A DNA stretch of 64,000 nucleotides from Ziziphus jujuba (lineage: Eukaryota > Streptophyta > Magnoliopsida > Rosales > Rhamnaceae), in contig NC_083389.1 of the NCBI RefSeq assembly GCF_031755915.1, positions 17,291,001 to 17,355,000 on the forward strand, read 5' to 3'. This document shows positions 21,589-33,663 of the stretch, piece by piece. Numbering within the stretch: the stretch's first letter is position 1; every line of letters starts with the position of its first letter. A program made the position numbers and the translations under genes. Below the pieces are notes generated by a model. It was not told the origin of the DNA, made no database searches, and saw only the letters and a list, made by a program, of their open reading frames with translations.

Positions 21589-22828
21589 CTGAAAAAATTT
21601 GAGCCACCAAAACAATTAGAATTTCTTTTTTCAATCAAAATCGTCAATCAATTAACTGACTCTGATTGGAGATGAAGAAAAAGAAAAAAATTAATAGTTA
21701 AGGCTTTGAGATTATCCAAATCTGTAACTGAAAAGGAGATTTTTCTTTTTTTAACTGAAAGTCTAGAGGAAAAAAACAAAATGGGTTTTTTTTCTGTTTA
21801 ATCAAATAGAAGATGGGGGTTGAAACAAAATTCAATCTCTCTTTTTTTTTTTTTTATAGATATTTTTGGGGGAGACAGATAAATACTATTTGTTTAGACC
21901 TTAAATTAGTCTAAAAATGGAGTATTCAACGGCAATATAAAAGAACTAGTTGCAGGGAAAATGGAGACAGCTTCTTAGGAAAAATAAAAAATAAAATAAA
22001 AATTAAGGAAAACAAAAATAAAAGAAAAAAAAATATAAAGAAATAAATTGAAAGTGTTTTTGAATATTATATCTGAAAGAGGCTGTGAGAGAATAGGCCA
22101 GGTTCATCCTTTCCTTTTATTTTTTCTTTTTCAACTCGGAGAATATTTCTTTACAAGCAACGATTTTCCCCTTTACAGAGAGGAAAGACAAGAGCGGAGA
22201 CGATCAAGAAAATCAAAGCCACCAAAAAAATTTAGGCAACTTTTTCTTCTTTTTTTTTTTCCAGATCTTTAGGCCCAAAAAAAAAAAAAAAAAAAAAAGA
22301 TCCTATCTAAATTAGACTATGTCAAAGAAAAGGTACCCATTTTTCAGTTCCTTTTACGTCAAAAACACTACCTTGGAAGAACTAGTACTGTATTATATGC
22401 AAAAACTCCAACATGAAAAATCATCAAGAAAAAACAACGGAAAGCCAATCAAAAGAACCAAACCCAACCCAGAATCGTACATGGTCTCAAAGAGACTTCG
22501 GAGAATTTCGAATACCAACTTCTAAGATCTTGGAGATTAACCATTTGATTTGACCCATCAGAAAAACAGAACTTTTTAAGTGGGACAAAGAAACAGGGGA
22601 AGAAAAACAGATGGAATGGAAATGGTTTGTGGTAATGGGGTCAGCGACATTGCTAATCAGAAATGATTCTCACTCAATTTGGATGAAAACAAATTATAAA
22701 TGAGGAAAAAATAAATTTTAAAAAGGAAAAAATAAATAGTTAAAAAAGATCAAAATTCTAATTCAGAAAGCATAAGTGGTTTTTCTTGGTGAAGAAATAC
22801 AGAGATAGAAGAGATAGAAGACACTCAC
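21589..22828 (-). other. Long 5'UTR intron
   Basis: Starts with the perfect plant donor GTGAGT (22828-22823) and ends TTTCAG at 21589, 1240 bases. Inside are poly-A/T runs (21514-21530, 22278-22298) and no coding signal. Long leader introns in plants often raise expression. That role is inferred here. Confidence 0.6.
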
Positions 22829-23078
22829 ACGGATTTCAATGAGAGAGAGAGAGATCAGTGTGCGCGTGAAAAATGGAAGAGACCCTTCCTTTTAATCTTT
22901 GTGCATCGTCCAGTTAACAGGTGAGCTATCCCTTTCGTACTGGTAAAAGAGAGAGAACAGAGTCTGCGTTTGATGTGAGGGCTTTGTTTTGCTTCTATTG
23001 GTCGGCTGAAGAAGAAGAAGAATTAAAGAGAGAGATTGGGGAGAGAACAGAGAGTAAGTTTGGAGGCGTTCCTCGTAA
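22829..23078 (-). other. Non-coding first exon of the 5-phosphatase gene (start estimated)
   Basis: A pyrimidine-rich leader with many TCTCTC stretches, ending at the GTGAGT donor. The transcript start is estimated about 30 bases downstream of the TATA box. A tiny upstream reading frame lies at 22892-22906. Confidence 0.55.
22892..22906 (-). CDS. Four-codon upstream ORF in the 5' leader
   Basis: ATG CAC AAA GAT TAA, the only upstream ATG I see in the predicted leader exon. It could lower translation of the main frame, but its context is weak and no function is shown. Confidence 0.35.
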   Translation of the reverse strand: MHKD

Positions 23079-23103
23079 AAGCAAAAAGCAGCTGTTGGTT
23101 CTC

Positions 23104-23111
23104 AATTTATA
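23104..23111 (-). promoter_or_regulatory. TATA box of the 5-phosphatase gene
   Basis: TATAAATT on the minus strand, about 280 bases upstream of the leader donor site. It is followed by a pyrimidine-rich leader and preceded by a GA/CT microsatellite, the usual layout of a plant core promoter. Confidence 0.6.
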
Positions 23112-23167
23112 GTATTTAGAGACTGAAAAAATAAAAACAAAACAAAAATTAAAAAAACAAAAACATA

Positions 23168-23168
<1 letters not shown>

Positions 23169-23209
<41 letters not shown>
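23169..23209. repeat. (GA)n microsatellite just upstream of the promoter
   Basis: About 20 GA units, reading CT on the gene's strand, 60 bases upstream of the TATA box. GA/CT tracts near plant promoters can bind GAGA-binding proteins. That role is inference here. Confidence 0.9.
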
Positions 23210-23212
<3 letters not shown>

Positions 23213-26149
23213 GGCGTGTATGGGTTTGGAAGTCCAACTTTTTCCAAACAGAAAACTTTGTTGGGTGGGTAAAATGGTAATTTGCGAAAGCAATAACACA
23301 AAAGGGCTTTGTGTATTTTTGTTTTCAATTAAAAGTGCTATTTTTTTGTTTTTATTTTTTTAAATTCTGAAATTCTAAAACTGAAAGTAGAAAAGCACTT
23401 TTAACTCTCCGTACGTTCTTATAGCCCCACTGGGAACTTAAATTGGACAGAACCGTACCGTTTCCTTGTTGCAGAAGAATTTATTTCAAGGCAAGGACTT
23501 GGGTAAAAACTAAAAAAGCCAATTTTCACTCCAGCTACTGAATCACATAATACAACGGTTGGATTAGCTAAAAATGGTGATGCAGAGGAGGTTTTGGTTT
23601 TTCTTCTCTGCGTCTTTGTCTTGCTTTTTATATCCAAAATTACTTGTTGCTTTTTCTGTTTTACCCCCTTATTTATGGAATCAATTGATGTATAAAAGAT
23701 TTGAATTAAATCAATACGTCAATTTATAATGAAAAATAATATATATATACGGTGTGAAAATGTTGGAATTTGATTAAGTAGTCTATTATATCAGAATTGT
23801 GAAAATGTTTAAAATGGTATGTATTTTTTTGTCAACCAATATCAATATCTTATTTGGAAAGTAATATAATTACACCAGATAATAAAATATATACTGACTT
23901 TATTTAGCAAATGATAATATTTTTTATTGATATATTCGTATATTATAAATATAGATAAGTAAAATATTATACAATAAATAAATAAATATTATCAAATAAA
24001 TTTAGAAGAAAATTTTGGTAACTTTAACATTATTGGTAATAAAAATATTTAGCAATAAGTTTGTAAAGCCTTATTATTTCTATTGTTATTTTATTTATAG
24101 AGAAGATGTAGATTTTTTTATTTTTTTTTGGTGAATAGCATGTAGAACTTTCTTATTATTATATTTTCAACATGTATTATTAATATGGATAAATAAGATA
24201 ATATTGATTGATATTTCTATAAATTTTATATTGCTTTAGATGTAGCAATTTTTATCTTTTAACTCATGTGTCAAATGATAATTTTAAGCTATTTTATTGA
24301 GGCAAGTTGCTTTTGTTTTTAAATTTTGTTATGCAGTGGAGCCCTAAGATTTGCCATATATTTAAAAGAATTCATCACATTCAGATAGTTTTCCTGGTAT
24401 GAAAATTTAACTAACAAACTAGGAGAATCAACTGTACACAATTATAACTCATAAATAACTAATAAACTTTATTTTCAAGCTCTGAAAAATATATTCGTAG
24501 TTAGAAGTCAAATGATATGCATCTGTAAAACTATTATGACTCAGGTGAGATGTAAAGATATAAAGACTATAATGTACCTTTTTTATGAAAAAACTATTAA
24601 ATATTTTATTAAATTTTACAAACCGCATCCTGCAGTTTTTTCATCGAAAATGATAATGAATTCGAATTTTTTATTTGAGGATTTTAAAAAACCGTACAAT
24701 TCTAATATTACTCATATTTAATTTATTTCAACACACCATCATTTTATCCCAATGTTCACTTTTTACCAATATCTTATCACATATTTTTTGTTTGCTTTGT
24801 TTAAAAAAAAAAAAATATATATATATATATATTTACCGATAATATAACACTAAGGTAGCTATCATTTTATATATCCTAATTTGTGATATCACTTTAAAGA
24901 GAGCCTAATCGCTTTTTCTTCATGATACCGAATTGAATTCTCACATATTTCAGAATAAATATAATATATATATAGATAGATATATGTATGTTTCTCTTTT
25001 TAATGCATGTGAATCTATTGGCATAGTTGAAATAAAATATTATATATAAAATATTTTTATTATTATTATTATTTAGACAAAACATATATTTTATTAATAA
25101 ATATACATTTATTAATACAACCTAAATGGCAAAGATTGACAAAGCCATGATACTTTTTAGATGAGAAGCATAGAGTACTTTTCTTTTTGGTAAAAGATTA
25201 AAGAAGGATAGTACTGAATGTTAAAATCGAAAGTCATTTTTTATTTTACTATATTTTAAGCTTTGAATTTAATATTTACAACAACTTTTTCACAGAAACA
25301 CAAAAACCATTTAAAAATTTGAATTTCAAACTTTTTTTTTTGGGTGAATTTTTTATTTTCATACAGTTTCTTATGATAGTATACGAGAAAATATCCTGTC
25401 AAACTGCAGAGGAATGTTGACTCAAATTTAAGAAATAAAAGGGTAAAAAGGGAAAAATATTTAAAAACAAAATAAAATGTAATGGTCAAACCGGTTAGGA
25501 GTCTCTGTACCTTTTTTCATCTACCAAAGCGTTACGGACTGGCAAACAGGAGCTCACGTTGGACCCCCACCTAATAGGCCTTCGAAATTACTCATATACC
25601 CCTCGAGTTTCCCTAAAAAGTTTTTTTTGAACATTACAAAAAAACCATAACCCCCCTAAAAAGTTAAAAAATATTGAATTTGGCTAACCATTTTTTTTTT
25701 TTATATCTTTTCCTGAAATTTTGGAATACAAATCTGTAAAATTAAAAGTGTATTTTGATTTTTTTTGGGGATAAATTCAAAAGTTCATTTTGTTGGTTAT
25801 CTATTAAAACAAAAAATTTGGTACATAGTTTTCAAATTAGTTTAAAATATGGTTTAAACAATCTATATCAAAATTTCAAATTTCATATTAAATAGAAGTT
25901 CATTTTTTATCAAATAAAAAAAATACACAGATTTTGTAGTCAGTAGCATAATTTTTTTAATCAAAACCTGAATACATTTTTAAGATTTAAGTAGAATGCA
26001 TTATCATTGTGTTTTTCCTATTTTTTATTTTTATTTTTATTTTTTTGGTGGTAAAACTAAATATTCACCTTCGTCCTCTTAAACTTATGCTATGGTGTCA
26101 AAAATATTCCTGTTTGTCACTATTAGTTTTTAATCAAACCACAGCTGAC

Positions 26150-26187
<38 letters not shown>

Positions 26188-29100
26188 CTGACATAAAAAT
26201 TATGAATTAATTCATTTAAATTTGATTTTTTAAAAATAATTTTCATATTAAAAAAAAGTGAATATAATGATTACCACAAGTCATAAACTATATATTTTTT
26301 GAGCAATAATGTTAAAATTGATAAAATATTTACCAAATAATATAATAAAAAATATAATAATTATTAATTAAATTTTTATTAAATTTTACTTTACATATTT
26401 AAAGTATAAAAATTTCAACCACTAACGTATAATCTTATTATTTACCACTCCTACCACTGCCTTCTTGGTTTTAAACAATTACTGTCATGGTAAAAAGAAA
26501 TTCTATATTTTATTAAAAATAACGAAAATAAATTTTATAATTAAAACCCAAAATTACGTTCGGTATAATTACCATTTCAAATCATATAAAGATCTAAGCA
26601 AATCTACAAACAGACATTTAATGGTGATGATCTTGGCGGCGCTTGCAAATCTTCGTCTCTGAAGAAGCCGCAAGAAATAGACGGTTGAGATTTTACCTAT
26701 CAAAAAACGACGACAGGCAGAGACAGTGGGGTGAGATTCAAAATTAAACCCAATTATTGAAATTGGATGGGACTTATTTGAAGCCGGGGATTCTTGTATA
26801 TAAATAAATACACATCTTTTATTTTTTATTTTTTTATGGGTAAATAAATAAATAAAAATCTTTTTGGCCGTTTGATTTGAAGGGCTTTATTATCTATTTG
26901 TCCATGTCAAATGTCAAACTTCACTTAATAACAGTCGTTCTGCACTACCCAGATGTCCCAAACACAGACTTTCAATTTTCTGGTGTCGTACTAAATTTAA
27001 TCAAACACTACTTTTACTTTTTCCTCTTTTTTTTTTTTTTTTCGTCTCCATCATTTTTATGTGAATTATCTCCATCAACTAAACTGGCATAGCAACCCGG
27101 CTCCACCCAAAAAACCAATTTTCACCTTTTAAGTAGTGTTTTAAGGAATAAGTCTGTCTTGGATTAACCACTTACATGCAAGGCTCAATTATTTAATGTC
27201 CAATTTTGATACCCTTAATGTAAATAAACTTCTATAATTTTAACAGTTGGATGTTGGCAAAAAATATTCTACTTGCCGGATACATGGTATTCCCGACTAA
27301 TAAATATGTATATATGATCCCGGACTTATGTGCTTAAGTATTGATAGTTTTCTCCTAAATACTTATATTGAAAGTTTCTTTGACTATGAGATGAGGGGAG
27401 ACGATGATTCAAACTCAATGCTATTACGTAAAATAGTATTTGTCTTTTGTTTTGTCTTGCTGTTATTATTATTATTATTAGGGATTGAGAATTTTAGTTG
27501 TGGAAATAGTGGAAATCCACTACACTATCTTTCGAGGGACAAAGAAGAATTTTGTTACTCTTGTGAAAGATTGTTTACATAACTTATTGAGAAGAATAAT
27601 GATTATTATATTTCTACTTACTTTGTTCATCAATTTTGACTATTTCTTAATTGTAATCATATTTGATAAAGTTCATTAGAATTGAAGGGTCACATCCAAG
27701 ATAAATTGTTATACATCAATATTTTCCATCACATAAAGTTCTAAACCCAGCCAATAAAGAGTTAATAATTTTTTTTTTTAATGAAACAATAAAGAGATAT
27801 TAATGAAGAAGAAGAAGAAGAAGAGAGGAAATGTAGTAAATGAAACAAAAGTGCATTCACTAAAATATGTTGATGATGTAACACAAAAAAAATAATTAAA
27901 CCAGTCATTAATATCAACAGAAAGCTATATGTACTGCTATAAGAAGGGATGCAACAGCTTCTTTATCCACCTGTCTATTATTGAAGCAGATAGAGTAATA
28001 AATGCAACTTAATTACTTCTCACCCAAATCCCAAAAAAATATACTGAAAATTACATTTAATTTCTATGCACATGCAGTTATGCATTGGCAACTATGCAAT
28101 TATTTATATATACACGAAATAAATGCTAACAAGAAAAACAAATAGTTTAACCCAAAAAAAAAAAAAAAAGACTAGTCAACCAAAAACAAGATTTTACATT
28201 AGATTGACAATACTTCGTTTGATTTAAAAGTTTAATTATATTATATAGGAATAATATTCAAATGTCAAATCCTTTTTTGTTAATTAAACACATTTATTTA
28301 TTTATTATTATTATTATTATTTTTTTTTTTACAATGAAAGCGTTGGGTTAGAACTTGATATGATTGCTAGGAAACTGTGAAGCAACTGGGTTGTTCTTAT
28401 ATGGACAAATAAATACAATGTCGATCTGTACCTTTATTTTGGAAAAAATTAATACTAACACTCCTATATTTAGCGTGGTAATAAAAGTTATAAAATGACG
28501 AATGTAGCCTTTAAAAATTAAAGCAACGTCAAAAAATTACAATGATATAAACTATATCTTAAAAGGAGAAAAAAAAAATCAATTTTACCCAAAAAAAAAA
28601 GAGAAAAAAATTCAAAAAAAATATAATAAAAATTTCCACCAACTTTTTTGCTATCATTTTAATAAAAGTAGAAAATTTATATGAAAGATATGAAAGTAAC
28701 TATTGAACTTTTATTCTCAACTGTTTCTGCAGGATATATAACATATTGGCAGCAATATCAGCACTTTTTTTTTTGTTTTTTTTTGTTTTTGCATGTGAGA
28801 TTTTAAGGTCAAATAATTTTAATGATAAAATAAAATTAAAAAAAAAACTTTTATCCTCCATCAATTAATAAATATTAGAAATTTTTTTTTTTTCTATCTA
28901 TAGCTATCTGTTTCTGATAATTATAAAATAACTAAGTAGTAGTGCCAAAGTATGAAAAACGTGAAAATTGATGTAAAAGAATTCTATCAATTTGTCTACT
29001 TATTGAATGGCCTAGGAATTTAAAAATTGTAGTACTATAAATTTTAGAGAGATAGCAAGTTGGGTTATAACACAAAACCTGATTCGAAAATGACCCATTT

Positions 29101-30990
29101 AGTTAATTCAAAATTAATATAGTTTCCTACAAGTAAATTAAATAATATATACAAATTAACAATAATAATAAATAAATTTATATTTTAATATATTATAATA
29201 CAAAAATTAATAGAATAATATAAATAATAATGATAAATATTCTATTTAAATAGGTTAAACAATTCATCTTGTTTAGAATGAACATTACATAGCTACAACC
29301 CGTTGAAACAAATTGTTATTTAGTGTGATTTTGAAATATATAAACTTGCTTCCTATTGTGTTTGATTAAAAACATATGAATACTTTTTGTTAATTCTTGT
29401 TTGTATAATTACTTAATTGTTGATTTTTGAAGAAACACTAATTATGTTATACTTTTGAACCACTTTATAGATGAAAAGCAATTGTTATCAGAAAATTGTT
29501 TTAAAAAAAGAGAAAATTAAGGGAGGAAATAATAAATAAAAGTACTTGAATATAATTATTTACAAATGTATGTCATATGAATGAAACTATTCCTATAATA
29601 TATATATATATATATATTTCAATTTTTTTTTTCCTTCCAATTTCAAAAGTCAAATGTATTAATATGATCAAATGTATTAAGATGACAAGGAGAAGTTTTC
29701 TTCTTATATATATGTATGTATATATATATATTTTCTTCCACCTACAATCAACATCGAACTTGCGTCGGGAAACTTAGTAGAATGGCTATTGCCATCTTGA
29801 CCGCAACCACGGCCGCTTATGCATGTGACAAAATATTATAACCAAAAAAAAAATAAAAATGAATGTGACAAAGTATGAGGTTAAAGTAGGAGAAAAAGCA
29901 GGAGAAAAATAAGGTGATAATATGATAAAACGATTAAGATAACAAGATTTTAAAGCCTGTCCTTAAACCAGACACCAAAAGTGGTTGGGCAGTCATTCCT
30001 TCTAGCGAGCCATAATATCATTTGTTGGCTTGCCAATCCTGACCGCACAAATGGCCGGGTTCTTTCTTGCCAAGTGGAGTGGATACCACTTTGCCAACTC
30101 AATATATTTTGTAATAATTTGCTTAAAATATCCAAATTTACTTTCTTTAAATTAATTGGACCATTAACATAAATTAATGTTGCTTTTCGTACCTTTTGAC
30201 TAATAAAGTACGTTATGATTTCAATATATATCCTCTATTTAATCCCCACGTGTTCACAAGCCAATATGGTGTTCATTTTTCATTAGAAATTTTTTTAACT
30301 CCATTACAACAGATCTTGGACACATGGCGGGTCCGCATCAAATTAGAGAAGAAATCGGTAAAGATTAGGCAAACAAAAACTGCGGGTAATAATCGAATCC
30401 AATTCAATCCAATGACATATACATTTATGGAAGCGACTTCAAATGTTAAGTGCCCTAATCAAGTGCCCCTAAAGACAAAACAAAGATTAAAATTAAAACC
30501 CATTTAGAATAGTTTAAGAATATAGTATTATTTTGATTTGGAGTTTGAATAGAGAAGCCAATGCTTGAAAACAAAGTGTCAAGATCTAGTCACAGGCTAA
30601 GCCCGTGTGGCCTGTATTCACTGGTTCGGAAGATTCTACAAATCGTGCCTGCAAACCTAACCCAAAATAAGCTTGACTAGGTTATGTGTATATTGTGTAT
30701 ATGCTTTTAAGATAGGGTTTTATATTTTGTTTTATTTGGAAAAAAAAAAAAAAATCTTGTGTTAGACCTTGGACACCTTGAGGGAAGCATATGTGCGTCA
30801 CGCTTGGAAATTGTCCTTTGAATAGCGACTGGTTACTATGTGAGTTTCAGTTCCCTTTCCACAGAGAACAGATTAGTAAGCAATGGAGAGGAACAGATCA
30901 AAGGAAGTTTGTGCACTCCATTTGTCTTTTCCTAGAATTTCATCGACATCTGCTAAGAACGTACATATTCCTTATTCACCAATTCAAAAA

Positions 30991-30993
<3 letters not shown>
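23210..30993. other. Gene-free AT-rich intergenic stretch
   Basis: No gene, RNA gene or complete element can be supported. AT microsatellites occur at about 24813-24830, 26154-26181 and 29599-29618, and a (GAA)n at 27806-27823. 26625-26680 is a short less AT-rich patch (ttggcggcgcttgcaaatcttcg-type words) that could be a gene relic but is too short to name. 29950-30135 also has a more mixed composition without a recognisable product. Confidence 0.5.

Positions 30994-31026
<33 letters not shown>
30994..31026. repeat. Run of 33 C followed by A10
   Basis: An uninterrupted C tract preceded by GGG and followed by ten A. Very long C runs are rare in plant DNA and the true length is uncertain. Confidence 0.9.
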
Positions 31027-31036
<10 letters not shown>

Positions 31037-31869
31037 GAGGGGGTCAATAACGGTGAATTAATTAATTAGGTTAGAAAGTAATTCAGTTTATATTACAAAA
31101 AAAAAAAAACTTAAAAGAGTTTCATTTGTTTGTTTAATAAGTAAATTCTATTAAAAAAATTAAAATAATTACAATTAATAGACTTAAGAATATGTTTTCA
31201 ACGGATTGGTTATAAGAATTTTGTCTTCCATATAATTATAAACCTCAAAATTAGGTTTTTGCATTTTTGTCCAAACTTTTTATTTTTATTTTTTCTCTCT
31301 TAAACATATACATATATATGTATGTAGAATTAAGTTTACATACGATCGACTCTATAGTTTTAATAACTTTCATTATTAGTTTTTGAATCCCTATATTAAT
31401 TTAAAAAATGCATTAATAGTTTACTATATTCAAATAGGGTTCAAAGAAATAGAATTTTATTATTTAATTAAGCTCATTTTAGTTCATGAATACATTTTTA
31501 GATTATACAGTTGAAATTATCCAAAATTTAATAGAAAAGATCCTAACACTAAAATTATTATGTCAAAGTGATATAAAGTTGACTTTGTAGGTTGAAAAAG
31601 AAACTTGCAGATAAAAGTCATATATCCAACATTATCCTTTACTATTTTTATTAATCATATTTCACGTAAACTCAATAACTTATAATTATACACAATGTAT
31701 ATTAAATTTAAATAAATATATCTACAAAGTAGTTATTAAATACTTTTATAAATTGTATGTTATACCACAATCCGTTATTTCACATCATTTGTATAATGGT
31801 TATATATAAATTTTTTTTCCTAGTAAATGTATATACGTGTATCCATTTCTTTGTATCATATATGCATGC

Positions 31870-31900
<31 letters not shown>

Positions 31901-33605
31901 CGTGTGTGTGTGTGTATTTATTCATCCTATATATTTTGCAGCTTTACAAAAGGGCAGTCCCTTTGTTGCTTCATGTGTGTGTGTGTGTATTTATTCATCC
32001 TATATATTTTGCAGCTTTACAAAAGGGCAGTCCCTTTGTTGCTCCATCTGTATTAGATTTTTGATGTCATGATGATAACTATAATGTGCGTTTAACTTTG
32101 AAAAGCAGTCTTTAATTAATATTTATTATGCTTTTAGTGTCACGGAATCGGAACAAATCTTGAATAAATTTTATTTTTAAAGGCTTAAATCCCTTTTTCA
32201 AATGGACACGTACTTGGATTAAAATTGCGTGTAAATCATTAATTTCCCAATTGTAATCCCTTTTTGACTAGCGCATTACCACTAGTATTAACACTTTATT
32301 CAAAGCAAATTCATAGATGTTTAGGCCGGTCAAATATCTATATATTTATGTCCTTGGAATCTTCCATGCTTATTGCCCTCGATTAACATGCTTCGTCTTA
32401 ATCCTGCTTCTCATCATTTATATATGCATGACGTTAAAGACACATTAATTAGTACACAATAAATGGGTTAAAAATGTGACAGCAAAGTAATTTGTCTTTT
32501 TGCTCTAAAGAAACAAATGATCCACGTTTCACCTAGTAGCTTATAATTAAAACCAAATTGATTAAGTATAATAATATTTTTTATACAAAAAAATTATAAT
32601 AATATTTGACAGTATAAGTGTTTTTGGCTAAATTTGAGAATAATAATGCAAGTAGACTATATTTGTTCTTTGCAATATTAGTGAACAATTATTTCATTAA
32701 ACTTTTGATACTAACTGATATAAGTTAATACTTTTATTTTGTTTCTCAAAATAAAAAAAATTATCATTAGTTATTAGTATAAATAATTCGATCATGACTG
32801 TAATGTACATTGTTACTTTAAATTATTTTAATTGGTGTTCATAATAAATATCTTTTAATGACTTAAGATCATGATTAGAATATTGTAACGGGTTCAATGC
32901 ACTAGTCCAAGAACAAATTATGTATACCGTCTATAATTGTTTAATTAATCATGCTGACAAATCGCAAATCGCAAAACCTAGTTTAAAGTTATGATTAAAT
33001 AACAAAACCACTAGCATTGCGAGAGTACGATCCAAAATATATTACGAACTATAATGTTTACTTTATTTACATGTTCACGTTATGCATATGTTACATATGT
33101 CGCAGCTTTAGCCGTTTATTTTATAGAGTGGAGGGACGCACTTAAAGCAATATATATTATACCCAACAATAATGCCGATTTCATGCCGTGGATATTAAAA
33201 CACTGAATTCTGAATGCAAGTTGAGTTTGACTTGCAATAAGTAAATAATATTAAAGGAATATCAGAATTACAATTAAACCGAGAATTTATAGGTCAAAAA
33301 TGGCGCAAAAGAAGAAGAAGACGACGAAGTCATTAGCCGACACATACACAGAGACCACTAAACCCATTGGTTATAAGTTATGTGATCCAAATGATTCTGA
33401 TGTTGTAAAGCTTCCACTAGAAAAACGATAAAGAAAGAAGGTTTTATTTAGCTAACAAGGAAATGTCAAACACACACAAAAGTACAGTTTTGCTCAAAAA
33501 GTGGTTGCTAGAGTCGCATAAAGAATTGATGTCAACCATTTTTCTTGTTTGTCTCTCTTTGGTGTGCTTCCATTGCATTTCTTATTCCCTACATCCACAA
33601 CTATA

Positions 33606-33608
<3 letters not shown>
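31027..33608. other. Gene-free AT-rich stretch with a 73-base tandem duplication
   Basis: Apart from the duplication at 31902-32046, only AT-rich spacer is seen. Confidence 0.5.
31902..32046. repeat. 73-base tandem duplication linked to a TG microsatellite
   Basis: The segment (tg)n-tatttattcatcctatat...tccctttgttgct occurs twice, with the tatttattc word at 31915 and 31988. Copies differ at one or two bases and in TG number. Each copy has the short palindrome aaagggcagtcccttt. Confidence 0.9.

Positions 33609-33662
<54 letters not shown>
33609..33662. repeat. (CT)n microsatellite
   Basis: About 27 CT units without interruption. Confidence 0.95.

Positions 33663-33663
<1 letters not shown>

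Noticed and set aside
21294..21647. A 117-codon open frame on the minus strand over the 5' part of the 5-phosphatase gene
   Set aside because: It runs through two introns. The conserved [12 protein letters not shown] block is in another frame, and the exon model with proper splice sites explains the region.
31827..32072. Frames of 75-99 codons across 31757-32072
   Set aside because: They are created by the TA/TG microsatellite and the 73-base duplication.
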